From JBIKWM01 sp044356305 (GTDB lineage: Bacteria > Bacteroidota > Bacteroidia > UBA10329), in the NCBI GenBank assembly GCA_044356305.1, contig JBIKWM010000006.1, positions 1 through 64,000 on the forward strand: 64,000 bases of DNA, given 5' to 3'. The translations under genes were made by a program, and so were the position numbers. The notes under the pieces were generated by a model that did no database searches, was not told where the DNA came from, and saw only the letters and a program-made list of their open reading frames with translations. Below, one piece after another: positions 9,187 to 17,816 of this stretch; positions within the stretch are counted from its first letter, which is position 1, and each line of letters opens with the position of its first letter.

Positions 9187-10761
9187 TCAATGGGCACCCA
9201 CGGTGCTCACCTCGGGTATGTTGCGGGTCGAAAGATGGATCTTGCGCATGGGCGCAGTGAACTGCCTGAAATTCTGGATGATCTCCAGCACATCGAAATC
9301 GATGTTCATGGACCGCGTACCATCTATGACCACTCTGCTGTTATCGGGCAGTTGATCGAGTGCGCGCTGCATGCTTCCCTTGTTCAAGAAGGTCACATTC
9401 TCTGGCAGAGCGAGAACCATGATCTCTGAGCCGTCAGGACATCTTTCAGAGTGCTTCGTGAATTTCCGCTGGTAGTTGTTCAATAAGATAAAGTAAACGG
9501 CCACCACCATACCGATGCCGATCCCCTTAAGCAGGTCGGTAAGCAGTATCGCCACCACGGTGACCAGAAATGGCAGGAACTGATTCCACCCCAAACGGCA
9601 CATGTCGCGATACAGCGTAACGCGGCTCAGTTTGTAGCCCACCATGAGCAGGATGCAGGCCAGGGCCGCCAATGGGATATGATTGAGGAGTGATGGGATG
9701 AGCAGTGCCGAGGTGATAAGTATGAGGCCGTGAATCATGGCCGACATCTTGGTGCGGGCCCCCGAATTGATGTTGGCCGAACTGCGCACGATAACCTGAG
9801 TGACGGGAAGCCCCCCCAGCAGGCCGCTGATCATGTTGCCCGCACCCTGCGCAAGCAGCTCGCGGTTGGTGTCGGTGTTGCGCCTCTGTGGGTCGAGCTT
9901 ATCGGTGGCCTCAACACTCAAGAGCGACTCAAGGCTTGCCACCACGGCCAACGTGAGGGCCACCACATAGACCTGGGGGTCTGAAAAGCCAGAGAAATCG
10001 GGCAGGCGGATAAAGTCACCGATACTGACCGCGCCCGATGTGAGCGGAAGTTGCACCAGATGTTCGCCCGACATGTACAACTGAGGTAACCATGTCCTAA
10101 AAGCCAGATTGATGGACGTGCCCACCACTACAACAAACAGGGCACCGGGCAGAAACCTGAACAGACCGAAGCGCTGCATGAAGGGCCGTTCGAACAGCAG
10201 CAGCATACCCAGTGACACAGCGGAGATGACCATGGCCCCGGTGCTGCTGTAGCGTACCGCATACCACAGCTCTGTAAGGGTGTTGTGGCGGTCGGGCTGA
10301 TCAAAGGCCTCATCGCCCATGAAATCCTTGTCGTAGCCAAGTACATGCGGAATCTCTTTCATGATGAGGATGAGGCCTATGGCGGCCAACATGCCCTTGA
10401 TGACAGATGAGGGGAAATAGTAGCCCACCACCCCGGCCTTGAGCAGCCCTGCGATTATCTGTAGCACCCCTGCCAGCACAACAGCCAGCAGGAACGCCTC
10501 GAAACTGCCGAGGGTCTTCAGTGCCCCGAGCACAATGACCACCAGTCCGGCCGCAGGGCCCGATACCCCGAGGGCCGACCCGCTCAGTGCACCCACCACA
10601 ATACCACCCACCGCGCCTGCAATGATGCCCGAGAACATGAGGTCGGATCTACCCGTGCTGGCCAGGGCCACCCCGAGGCATAGTGGCAGCGCCACGAGGT
10701 ACACCACCAGTCCCGAGGGCAGGTCGTGTTTCCAGTCGCGGGCAAGCCAGTCTCTCATCAC
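9187..10761 (-). CDS. SulP family anion transporter with STAS domain
   Basis: A 524-residue SLC26/SulP permease. The N-terminal signature ALPLCLGVALASTG is followed by GALSGSALGVSGPAAGL, which forms the anion site region in SulP proteins. About 12-14 hydrophobic helices span residues 15-420, and a short STAS domain covers about 435-524 (VVIDGTRSMNIDFDVLEII). SulP members carry sulfate, bicarbonate or other anions. The adjacent carbonic anhydrase gene favours bicarbonate, although substrate cannot be read from sequence. The gene is first in the two-gene unit and is divergent from the Cys-rich protein/TonB receptor genes. Confidence 0.9.
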   Translation of the reverse strand: MMRDWLARDWKHDLPSGLVVYLVALPLCLGVALASTGRSDLMFSGIIAGAVGGIVVGALSGSALGVSGPAAGLVVIVLGALKTLGSFEAFLLAVVLAGVLQIIAGLLKAGVVGYYFPSSVIKGMLAAIGLILIMKEIPHVLGYDKDFMGDEAFDQPDRHNTLTELWYAVRYSSTGAMVISAVSLGMLLLFERPFMQRFGLFRFLPGALFVVVVGTSINLAFRTWLPQLYMSGEHLVQLPLTSGAVSIGDFIRLPDFSGFSDPQVYVVALTLAVVASLESLLSVEATDKLDPQRRNTDTNRELLAQGAGNMISGLLGGLPVTQVIVRSSANINSGARTKMSAMIHGLILITSALLIPSLLNHIPLAALACILLMVGYKLSRVTLYRDMCRLGWNQFLPFLVTVVAILLTDLLKGIGIGMVVAVYFILLNNYQRKFTKHSERCPDGSEIMVLALPENVTFLNKGSMQRALDQLPDNSRVVIDGTRSMNIDFDVLEIIQNFRQFTAPMRKIHLSTRNIPEVSTVGAH

Positions 10762-10893
10762 ATCAGGTATGCTACAAAGAACCCGACCCCGCAGGCCGGG
10801 CGTTATTAGAGACCTCTTAGAACGGCCGTTGGTTAGAGCTTCCTCATGAGAATGCCTTCATACTGTCGAATCGGGGCCGGTTCGGGCGGTGTT

Positions 10894-10901
10894 TACATTT
10901 G
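10894..10901 (+). promoter_or_regulatory. -7 promoter box just before the HYC_CC_PP-like gene
   Basis: TACATTTG, a full match to the Bacteroidota -7 consensus, ends 6 nt before ATG 10908. No TTG -33 box is seen at 17-20 bp. It predicts a leaderless or near-leaderless transcript. Confidence 0.4.
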
Positions 10902-10907
10902 TGCCGC

Positions 10908-11303
10908 ATGTCGTTGACCCACAAAGTCCTGATACACCTTCTCAACGGCCTTGTGCTGCTGAGCGGCATGGGCCTGTTTGTTGACCGTATGGACTGCAAC
11001 CGCACGGGCGGTGCCTATGTGGCGATAAACACCAATCTGATCAATTGCTCTGACGAGTGCATAGGTGCCACCGACAATCTGGCTGACGATTGTTGCGAGC
11101 GAAATATCAAGTTCTTCAAGGAAGATGTGCTGCGCAACGATGACAATGTGCCTGTGGCCGTTTTCGCAGATGTGCTTTCCATAGTCCCCGCCACAGTCCG
11201 TTTCTTCTCTGATGTGCGCACCTCCTGCACGGGTGTGGTGCGGACCAAGGCCCCTCCTCTGCCGTGGGGCATACATATCATTCTCTGTTCGCTGCTGATC
11301 TGA
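10908..11303 (+). CDS. small Cys-rich exported protein, HYC_CC_PP-like
   Basis: A 131-residue protein with a hydrophobic N-terminal segment (VLIHLLNGLVLLSGMGLFV) and then a Cys-rich part: MDCNRTGG, NCSDEC and DDCCERN. It has a late KAPPLPWG motif and a hydrophobic C-terminus. The spaced Cys, the CC pair and the late PP match the Bacteroidota family named HYC_CC_PP. ATG 10908 is preferred to a TTG at 10899. The next gene, 75 bp downstream on the same strand, is a TonB receptor, so a role in handling the receptor's ligand, perhaps a metal, is plausible but inferred. Confidence 0.6.
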   Translation: MSLTHKVLIHLLNGLVLLSGMGLFVDRMDCNRTGGAYVAINTNLINCSDECIGATDNLADDCCERNIKFFKEDVLRNDDNVPVAVFADVLSIVPATVRFFSDVRTSCTGVVRTKAPPLPWGIHIILCSLLI

Positions 11304-11378
11304 GTCGCTGAGGCGCGTCTGGGCCCATCCGTTTGGCGGAGCGGGCCTTTCCCTCATGTCACACTCAAATCATCACTC

Positions 11379-13589
11379 ATGTCATCATCACCCAGAAAAA
11401 AAACGGCCCTACTCCTGCTCTTTCTTCTGCCCTGCGCTGCATGGGCCCAGCTGAGCGGTGTGGTAGAGGACGCAGACGAAAAGCCCCTGATAGGTGCCAC
11501 CCTGCACTGGATGGGCACCACCACCGGCACCACCACCGATGCCAACGGCCGATTCAGCATTGCACATCCGCTGGCGTACCCGGCCCGACTGGTCACCAAC
11601 TTTGTAGGGTATGGGCCTGATACCATCGTGGTAAAGGCCCCTATGGAGTTGAACATTCACCTGAGGCCGAGCATACAATTGGGCGAGGTGACCGTGACCG
11701 AGGAGCAGCGCGGCACCAATTTCAAGCTGATGCAGCCCGTGGTGGTGGAAGAGATGAATGTGAACGAGCTGCAGAAGGCCCCCTGCTGCAATCTGAGCGA
11801 GAGTTTTGAGACCAACGCCTCGGTGGATGTGGTGATAACCGATGCGGTGAGCGGGGCCAAACGCCTGCAGATGCTGGGCATGGACGGCATTTACATACAG
11901 GTGCAGAACGAGAACCTGCCCATGGCCACCGGCCTGTGGAGCAACCATGGCCTCGGCCTGATACCGGGCACGTGGGTAGAGAGTATCCGCATAGGCAAGG
12001 GGCCCGGTTCGGTGATCAACGGCTACGAGAGCATGGCCGGGCAGATCAACATCGAGTATTTCAAACCAAGCCACACCGACAGGCTGTTCCTCAACCTGTA
12101 TGGCAGTTTCGGGGGGCGGATAGAGGGCAATGCCCAACTGACGCACGAATTCAACCCCAAGGCCGGCACCACCCTTTTTGTGCATGCCAACGGCACTGTG
12201 CGGCAGAACGACATGAACCGGGACGGTTTCATGGACAGCCCCATGCGGCAGCAGTACAACGTGCTGAACCGGTGGAAATTCATCATCGGCAAGAGGATAG
12301 AGGCGCAGATAGGTGTACGTGGGGTGTACGATGATCACATTGGCGGTCAGGTAGGATTCAGTCCGAGCATGGCCATGGACCCCGACAGGCCCTATGGCAT
12401 ACGCAACACCAACCGCACGCTCGAGGCATTCACCAAGACCGCCTACCTGTTCCCGGGCCAGCGCGACAACAGCATGGCGCTTATGACCAACTGGCGCATA
12501 AACGACCTGAACACCTATTTCGGCCTAAGCACCTACACGGGCCTTGAACGCAGCATCAATGCCAACCTCATATACCAGCAGATGTGGAAGGACGACCGCC
12601 ATCAGTTGCGGGCGGGCCTGTCGTATCTGATGGACGACTACCACGAAGCGTACAACGACAGCGCATTTGCCCGTACCGAACATGTGCCCGGGGCGTATGC
12701 CGAGTACACCTGGGATGTGCCCTTGAAGGCAGCCATTGTGGCCGGGCTGCGCGTAGACCACAACACCCTTTTCGGCACGTTTGTCACGCCACGGCTGCAT
12801 GCCAAGTACCATTTAAGGGATGAGACCGTGCTGCGCATAGTGGCCGGCCGTGGGCAGCGCACGCCCAACCTGTTCACCGACAATCCGAGCATGATGGCCA
12901 GCTCGCGCACCATACGGGTGCTCGGCACCCCACGTCCCGAGGCCGCATGGACCTTCGGGGGCGGCATCACGCACCGGTTCAAGGTGCTGGGCACCCCGTG
13001 GGGAATTGATGTGAGCGCCCACCACATGCGTTTTGAGAACCAGTTGGTGGTGGACATCGACAGCGATGTGCGGCAGGTGCGCGTGTACAACCTGCAGGGC
13101 CAGAGTTTCGGCACCAATGTGCAGGCCGAACTGACCCTTGAACCCGTCAAAAGGCTGGAGGTGAAACTGGCCTATAAATGGAACGATGTGCGCATGCAGA
13201 TAGGCGACCTCTTGCGCCTCAAACCCATGCTCAACCGCCACCGCATGCTGGTCAACCTGGGCTATGCCACCAACTTCCGCAAGTGGCAGTTCGACCTCAC
13301 GGCACACATCCTGGGCCCGGCCCGCATACCGGGCACCGATGGCAACCCGCACCCGTATCACACCGATACGGAGTCGCCCTGGTTCCTTACCCTCAACCTC
13401 CAGATCACGAAGCGCTTCAAGCACTTCGATGTGTATGTGGGGGCCGAGAACCTGACCAACTACATGCAGCACCACGCCATCATCGGAGCCGATGACCCCT
13501 ATGGCCCCTACTTCGATGCCATGCTGGTATGGGGCCCCATGATGGGCATCAATCCGTACATCGGGCTGAGGTATTCGCTGAAGAAATGA
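11379..13589 (+). CDS. TonB-dependent outer-membrane receptor
   Basis: A 736-residue outer-membrane active transporter. It has a signal peptide (LLLLFLLPCAAWAQ), then a carboxypeptidase-regulatory-like domain at about residues 25-100 (GVVEDADEKPLIGAT, TTDANGRFS), a plug domain at about 115-235, and a 22-strand-type barrel to the C-terminus. The plug carries KAPCCNLSESFETNASVDV, a Cys pair found in a Bacteroidota subgroup often linked to metal, particularly copper, loci. With the Cys-rich protein immediately upstream, metal or metal-chelate import is the best guess. No regulator or periplasmic partner is adjacent. Confidence 0.9.
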   Translation: MSSSPRKKTALLLLFLLPCAAWAQLSGVVEDADEKPLIGATLHWMGTTTGTTTDANGRFSIAHPLAYPARLVTNFVGYGPDTIVVKAPMELNIHLRPSIQLGEVTVTEEQRGTNFKLMQPVVVEEMNVNELQKAPCCNLSESFETNASVDVVITDAVSGAKRLQMLGMDGIYIQVQNENLPMATGLWSNHGLGLIPGTWVESIRIGKGPGSVINGYESMAGQINIEYFKPSHTDRLFLNLYGSFGGRIEGNAQLTHEFNPKAGTTLFVHANGTVRQNDMNRDGFMDSPMRQQYNVLNRWKFIIGKRIEAQIGVRGVYDDHIGGQVGFSPSMAMDPDRPYGIRNTNRTLEAFTKTAYLFPGQRDNSMALMTNWRINDLNTYFGLSTYTGLERSINANLIYQQMWKDDRHQLRAGLSYLMDDYHEAYNDSAFARTEHVPGAYAEYTWDVPLKAAIVAGLRVDHNTLFGTFVTPRLHAKYHLRDETVLRIVAGRGQRTPNLFTDNPSMMASSRTIRVLGTPRPEAAWTFGGGITHRFKVLGTPWGIDVSAHHMRFENQLVVDIDSDVRQVRVYNLQGQSFGTNVQAELTLEPVKRLEVKLAYKWNDVRMQIGDLLRLKPMLNRHRMLVNLGYATNFRKWQFDLTAHILGPARIPGTDGNPHPYHTDTESPWFLTLNLQITKRFKHFDVYVGAENLTNYMQHHAIIGADDPYGPYFDAMLVWGPMMGINPYIGLRYSLKK

Positions 13590-13772
13590 GACCGACTCCG
13601 CTCCGCTGCGCACCCCTTGGCCGCATTCTGGCCAGGGCGGGGCATGATGGTGCTGAGCTAGGCCCTAAACCTTTGGATGAATGAAGATTTGGGAAAAAAA
13701 AGCAGAGGCGAGTGAACCATCGGTTCCTCGCCTATTGGCCCTTGGGCCTTTCAGGTGATGCTCTTAAATGGC

Positions 13773-14738
13773 CTAAGGCGCATCCGGCAGCGCGAAGTCC
13801 TGTCCTGGGTAGCTCTCTCCGGGCTCGATACCCAGCACGGTGCCCTGTGTGACGAAGTTCTCGGCACCGGCCTCTAGCTTGATGCTGATGGGGTCGTCCA
13901 CCTCGATGCTCAGCGTGTAATTGCCGTTGGCATCGGTGAGGGTGTCGGCCAAGGGGGCGCCTCCGCCCTCTTCCATGGCCAGCACCTTGGCACCCTCCAG
14001 CGGTGCGCCACCGGTGAGGGCCGTCACCTGGCCCGATACGGTCACCGTCAGGTCGGGGCCCTGACCACCGCCCGCGCTGGGGTACAGTTGGTACTGTTCC
14101 ATGCGCTCGGCATCGTTTATCCACACCACACTGGCGCAGGTGTTAATGGTCTGCATGTGCTGCCATACGATGTTGAGCAGAGCTATGCGGTCGTGTTTGG
14201 TCACCTTGCGGCCGGCCTTGGCAGCCTCCTGCAGGCGGTTCTTGGTATGCAGTTCGTTGGCCAGCGTGGTCAGCTGGTCTATCTCAAGCTGTGTGTAGCC
14301 CTTGGCCAGAAGGCCCGGCTTCAGTGCTGCACTGTCGGCCTTTTCGTTGGCCAGTTCAAGACACTCCTTCAATCTGAGGGTGCTCGAATAGGCTTTTCTC
14401 CAATTCTGTTGGCCGAACACCCGCTGCCGCTCCGCATCGGTGGGCCATGCCAGCTTGGCGTAGCCGCCCAGGGTCTGGAGGGCTGCAAAGCCCTGCTGCA
14501 TGGCGCTGCGCACATCGCCTGTAAGCACCTTGATGTCGAGGGTCACGCTCTCATCGGTGGGGAATGCATCGGCTGCGGCTATGTCGGCCTCAAAGGCGGC
14601 CAGCCATACGGCATCGAGCCAGGGGAAACGGGCCGTGAACTGGGCCAGTTCTGGTACAAGGCGGTCGTGAAAGACCCCTGCGCGTTCGAGGGTCTCGTCA
14701 TCGTTGCCGTTGAACAGTCTTTGAATGGGTATGGCCAT
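13773..14738 (-). CDS. hypothetical protein with C-terminal carboxypeptidase-regulatory-like domain
   Basis: I do not recognise the N-terminal part. ATG 14738 (MAIPIQRLF) gives 321 residues; an upstream in-frame ATG at 14834 would add 32 residues without family features. Residues 1-215 look alpha-helical and charged, with no signal peptide or membrane segment. Residues about 225-321 form a beta-sandwich of the carboxypeptidase-regulatory/CNA-B type (VSGQVTALTGGAPLEGAKV, LTDANGNYTLSIE). Such domains are usually extracytoplasmic, so the missing signal is odd. It stands alone, with the 21-bp repeat array on its 5' side. Confidence 0.6.
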   Translation of the reverse strand: MAIPIQRLFNGNDDETLERAGVFHDRLVPELAQFTARFPWLDAVWLAAFEADIAAADAFPTDESVTLDIKVLTGDVRSAMQQGFAALQTLGGYAKLAWPTDAERQRVFGQQNWRKAYSSTLRLKECLELANEKADSAALKPGLLAKGYTQLEIDQLTTLANELHTKNRLQEAAKAGRKVTKHDRIALLNIVWQHMQTINTCASVVWINDAERMEQYQLYPSAGGGQGPDLTVTVSGQVTALTGGAPLEGAKVLAMEEGGGAPLADTLTDANGNYTLSIEVDDPISIKLEAGAENFVTQGTVLGIEPGESYPGQDFALPDAP

Positions 14739-15358
14739 GGCGTTGTGGTTTTTGTTGATTGATGGCCACAAATGTGAACGGCACCCAGGGCCCGATACCT
14801 GTCCTATGGGGTACCATACGGCATGGAGGAGCATGCCCGAAGCCGATACCTGTTCGGTATGCGCCTCAATGGCCTTGAAGCGGTCTTCTACGGCACGGCT
14901 GCGCGCTTCTACGGTACGGCTGCGCCTGCTCGCGGTACGCAGAAAGCCGCTGAAAGTCCGGAGAAAGCCGCTGGAGGTACGGAGAAAGCCGCTGACGGTA
15001 CGGAGAAAGCCGCTGACGGTACGAAGAAAGCCGCTGAAGGTACGGAGAAAGCCGCTGCTGGTACGGAGAAAGCCGCTGGCGGTACGGAGAAAGCCGCTCG
15101 GGTACTGTAGCGGTACGATAGCGGTACGGAAAGACCCGCTGAGGGTAAGAAAATGGAACGATTGTGAACGAATGTGACGGCTATTTCGACTCCGATGGAT
15201 CCCTGGCCATTGACCAGAACCCGCGCCATGGACGGAAAAACAAGCAGGTGATCAAATAGTCAGGGCCATTCGGTGCAGTATTTCACCGAACCGGCCTATG
15301 ATCTGTGGTATGAAAAAAATATTGATATTTGAATCAAACTCCACAAAACACAATCGAC
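14739..15358. other. 620-bp intergenic region dominated by a 21-bp tandem array
   Basis: The spacer separates two divergent hypothetical genes. Its centre, 14892-15128, is the array described separately. The flanks hold no terminator, tRNA-like fold or recognisable gene. All frames through the array stay open because 21 is a multiple of 3, so the apparent ORFs here on both strands are treated as artefacts. Confidence 0.7.
14892..15128. repeat. degenerate tandem array, 21-bp period, GGTACG core
   Basis: The core GGTACG or a close variant recurs at 14892, 14913, 14934, 14955, 14976, 14997, 15018, 15039, 15060 and 15081, exactly 21 bp apart, then at 15101, 15112 and 15123 as the array breaks down. 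The unit is of the type GGTACGGAGAAAGCCGCTGA plus one base, nearly identical from about 14976 on and more diverged at the left end. In one frame it would encode GTEKAAx heptapeptides, but no start, leader or family supports translation. Confidence 0.9.
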
Positions 15359-15622
15359 ATGAAGCCGAAAAAATCAGGGCTGGTATCGCAAGAGGAAGTT
15401 GACAGCATAGGCCAGTTAACTGCAGGTAGGGCCCATTGGCTACGCAAAATGCTCAGAGAGGTAGAGGTGGGGGCCATTGTAAAGGTGCATCGGCTCGACT
15501 GGGAATGGCGTACCAAATCGCCCAGCGCCATTGTCAACAGCCTGCACCGCACCTCCGCGCTCCGGTTCAAACTCACCGAGGCAGGCGATGACACCGGCTG
15601 GTTCATACAACGGGTGGAGTGA
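15359..15622 (+). CDS. small conserved-looking hypothetical protein
   Basis: An 87-residue basic cytosolic protein (MKPKKSGLVSQEEVDS start); the ATG at 15359 is preferred to a TTG at 15329. Features are AGRAHWLRKMLREVEVG at about residues 25-41, then KVHRLDWEWRTKSPS and a C-terminal GWFIQRVE. The Arg/Trp-rich pattern could suit nucleic-acid binding, but I recognise no family and assign no function. It follows the 21-bp array and precedes a convergent DUF2490 gene. Confidence 0.55.
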   Translation: MKPKKSGLVSQEEVDSIGQLTAGRAHWLRKMLREVEVGAIVKVHRLDWEWRTKSPSAIVNSLHRTSALRFKLTEAGDDTGWFIQRVE

Positions 15623-15721
15623 GTGATGATGGGACGGCAGTCGAACGGCCGATTCTTAACTCTTCGACCCTGAAATTGCGCTGCCCCCCTCTCCTGCCCG
15701 TGGCCCATGGCCCCGCAGGGC

Positions 15722-16489
15722 TCACTCTTTGCGCTTACTGATGTCCACAGTATGGCGAACCGCCAACTGTAGCACATTCCGGTTCAGGAAAACATCCGTC
15801 CCACTGAGCTGAAACCACCAGATATGGCTCAAATCGATTCCCCATTTAGGGTTGAAATTGAATGAAAGGCCTGTGATCACACGGTTCTGATCAAACACCT
15901 GACCACCCACATCGTCTCCGGCCCTCAACATCACCTCATCTCCGACATTCAAGAGTAAGCGATCAATGTCATCCTTTCGCCACAGTGGTATGCTCACACT
16001 GAACAGATACCGGAAGCGTGTTATCGTGGTCCATGGCCCGCTGTAGTCAATGGGAGAGAGTGCTGTGGTTCCGGACTTTGGGAACAGCCGCTGCTCCACT
16101 CTTATTCGTTGATTCACCGTAAGCCGGTCGAGTCGGTCGCGTTTCATCAAATTGATGTAGGGCCTGAGTTCCGGAGCTACCACCTTTACATCAAACTCAT
16201 CTGTGGGGCTGCGATATGTAAGCAGTACCGCCATGCCGGCACCAATGGTATAGCTGTGCTTCAGTCCCTTGCGCACCTCTACACGGGGCAACATGCTTTG
16301 CGTGGGGTAACCATTGGCCATTGTGCCTCGCATATCGCCATCGGCCACAAGTTCCCAGGTTTTCGGCAACCGGAGCGTGACCATGTATCGCACCCAGTAA
16401 ATTTCATCGTTTCGCACCTCGCCTATCTGGCCATGTGTCAGACCGACTGAAGTCATGATCAGATACAGACCTATGATAACCGCTCTCAT
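15722..16489 (-). CDS. DUF2490 family outer-membrane-type protein
   Basis: A 255-residue protein with signal peptide (MRAVIIGLYLIMTSVGLTHGQ). It then has alternating amphipathic strands typical of the DUF2490 beta-barrel family: ELRPYINL, RVEQRLFP, TRFRYLFSVSIPL, and the ending LQLAVRHTVDIS with a penultimate aromatic-poor strand. The family is widespread in Bacteroidota and has no known function. The gene is divergent from a secreted C1 peptidase gene. A TATTTTCG box lies 6 nt before the ATG, and a short CCTAC/GTAGG dyad lies just upstream of it. Confidence 0.75.
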   Translation of the reverse strand: MRAVIIGLYLIMTSVGLTHGQIGEVRNDEIYWVRYMVTLRLPKTWELVADGDMRGTMANGYPTQSMLPRVEVRKGLKHSYTIGAGMAVLLTYRSPTDEFDVKVVAPELRPYINLMKRDRLDRLTVNQRIRVEQRLFPKSGTTALSPIDYSGPWTTITRFRYLFSVSIPLWRKDDIDRLLLNVGDEVMLRAGDDVGGQVFDQNRVITGLSFNFNPKWGIDLSHIWWFQLSGTDVFLNRNVLQLAVRHTVDISKRKE

Positions 16490-16495
16490 GGGCCG

Positions 16496-16503
16496 CGAAA
16501 ATA
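16496..16503 (-). promoter_or_regulatory. -7 promoter box just before the DUF2490 gene
   Basis: On the minus strand this reads TATTTTCG, one base from TAnnTTTG, and ends 6 nt before the ATG at 16489. No matching -33 TTG is seen. Confidence 0.35.
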
Positions 16504-16578
16504 ATTAGCCTACTAATTAGGTAGGATTATAAGGTAATGAAATATGAATTATTGTGACCGGCTTGATTATGTATCAGA

Positions 16579-16586
16579 TAGATTTG
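16579..16586 (+). promoter_or_regulatory. -7 promoter box for the secreted C1 peptidase
   Basis: TAGATTTG matches the Bacteroidota -7 consensus and lies 27 nt before ATG 16614. TTG triplets upstream are at spacings of 13 and 24 bp, outside the usual 17-20. Confidence 0.4.
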
Positions 16587-16613
16587 CGGCCCTCATTCAG
16601 AAAACGCACATTC

Positions 16614-17810
16614 ATGCTCAAGAATACCCTTGTCCTAACGCTGCTGGCCGTCAGCTCCATATCGGCCACTGCCCAACAGACCCTCACCAATAAAGAGGGG
16701 AGCCAGTACAAGTTCACGGTGGTGAAGGACCTGGAGGCCACCGAGGTGCAGAATCAGCAGAACACAGGCACATGCTGGAGTTTCAGCACGCTGAGCTATC
16801 TGGAGAGTGAACTGCTCCGCATGGGAAAGGGCAAACACGCCCTGAGCGAGATGTACATTGTAAGGAAGGCGTACGAGGAGAAGGCTGCCATTTACCTGCG
16901 GATGCACGGTATGCACAACTTTGGGCCGGGCGGGGCATTCCACGATATTCCCTATGTGATAAGCCGCCATGGCATTGTGCCCGAGAGTGCATACAAAGGG
17001 CTTAACTACGGCAGCGAGAAGCATGATCATACTGAGCTCGAGGCCATGATCACAGCAGCTCTGGGAGCTATTAAAGAAGCCCCGCAAAAGAAACTCACCC
17101 CGTCTTGGAAGGGCGCCATTTCCGGGATCTTGGATGCGTACTTCGGCCCTGTGCCTGCCGACTTCACCCACGAGGGTAAGAAATATACGCCCCAGAGTTA
17201 CGCCCAGAGCCTCGGCCTGAACATGGACGATTATGTGGAACTCACCTCATACAATCACCATCCGTACTACAAGCCCTTTGTGATTGAGATACCTGACAAC
17301 TGGGCATTCGGTCTGTGCTACAACCTGCCAGTCGATGAGCTGATGGATGTGATGGAACAGGCTGTGATGAAGGGTTACTCCATAGCATGGGGTGCCGATG
17401 TGAGCGAGGACGGCTTTGCATTCAAAGAAGGGCTAGCATTGGTGCCGAAGGACCCGAGCACCATTATCAAAACAGGGAAGGACAACAAGCATTTCAGCGA
17501 TGCAGGTGCGGAAAAGAAGGCCAGCTGTTTCATGCAGCCCATGGAAGAGTTGAAAGTGACACAGGAGGAGCGCCAGAAGGCCTTCGATAATTTTGAGACC
17601 ACCGATGACCATGGAATGCACATCACAGGTATTGTGACAGACCAGAACGGCACCAAGTATTTCAAGGTAAAGAACTCGTGGGGACTTGAGCACAACCAGT
17701 GTGACGGCTATTTCTACGCGTCATTCAATTATGTGCGCTACAAGACCATGGATTTCCTGATCCATAAGGATGCGCTGAGCAAAGACCTGAGGAAGAAGCT
17801 CGGTATCTGA
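16614..17810 (+). CDS. secreted C1 family cysteine peptidase (aminopeptidase C/bleomycin hydrolase-like)
   Basis: Papain-fold peptidase of the C1B (bleomycin hydrolase/aminopeptidase C) type, 398 residues. The active-site triad regions are present: Cys in NTGTCWSFS near residue 55, His in DHGMHITG near 342 and Asn in KVKNSWG near 360. Unlike cytosolic PepC it has a signal peptide (NTLVLTLLAVSSISATAQ), so it should act in the periplasm or outside. ATG 16614 is chosen because it starts the signal peptide; an earlier in-frame start at 16554 would bury it. A -7-like box TAGATTTG at 16579-16586 fits this start. Confidence 0.88.
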   Translation: MLKNTLVLTLLAVSSISATAQQTLTNKEGSQYKFTVVKDLEATEVQNQQNTGTCWSFSTLSYLESELLRMGKGKHALSEMYIVRKAYEEKAAIYLRMHGMHNFGPGGAFHDIPYVISRHGIVPESAYKGLNYGSEKHDHTELEAMITAALGAIKEAPQKKLTPSWKGAISGILDAYFGPVPADFTHEGKKYTPQSYAQSLGLNMDDYVELTSYNHHPYYKPFVIEIPDNWAFGLCYNLPVDELMDVMEQAVMKGYSIAWGADVSEDGFAFKEGLALVPKDPSTIIKTGKDNKHFSDAGAEKKASCFMQPMEELKVTQEERQKAFDNFETTDDHGMHITGIVTDQNGTKYFKVKNSWGLEHNQCDGYFYASFNYVRYKTMDFLIHKDALSKDLRKKLGI

Positions 17811-17816
17811 GCAGGA

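Noticed and set aside
11409..12338. 309-residue minus-strand open frame inside the TonB receptor gene
   Set aside because: Antisense shadow with His/Gln-rich composition and no recognisable motif; the sense frame is a complete receptor.
13600..13660. Terminator after the TonB receptor
   Set aside because: An inverted repeat around CCTTGGCC/GGCCAGGG is present, but no T-run follows on either strand.
14892..15128. CRISPR array
   Set aside because: The 21-bp units are contiguous and degenerate, with no unique spacers and no cas genes nearby. The same applies to the arrays at 41770 and 49592.
14823..15229. Open frames on both strands across the first 21-bp array, encoding GTEKAAx, RRKPLxV or AAFSVPx heptapeptide repeats
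   Set aside because: A 21-bp repeat without a stop is open in every frame by construction. Three different heptapeptide readings exist, none has a credible start, signal or family, and no frame is favoured by codon use.
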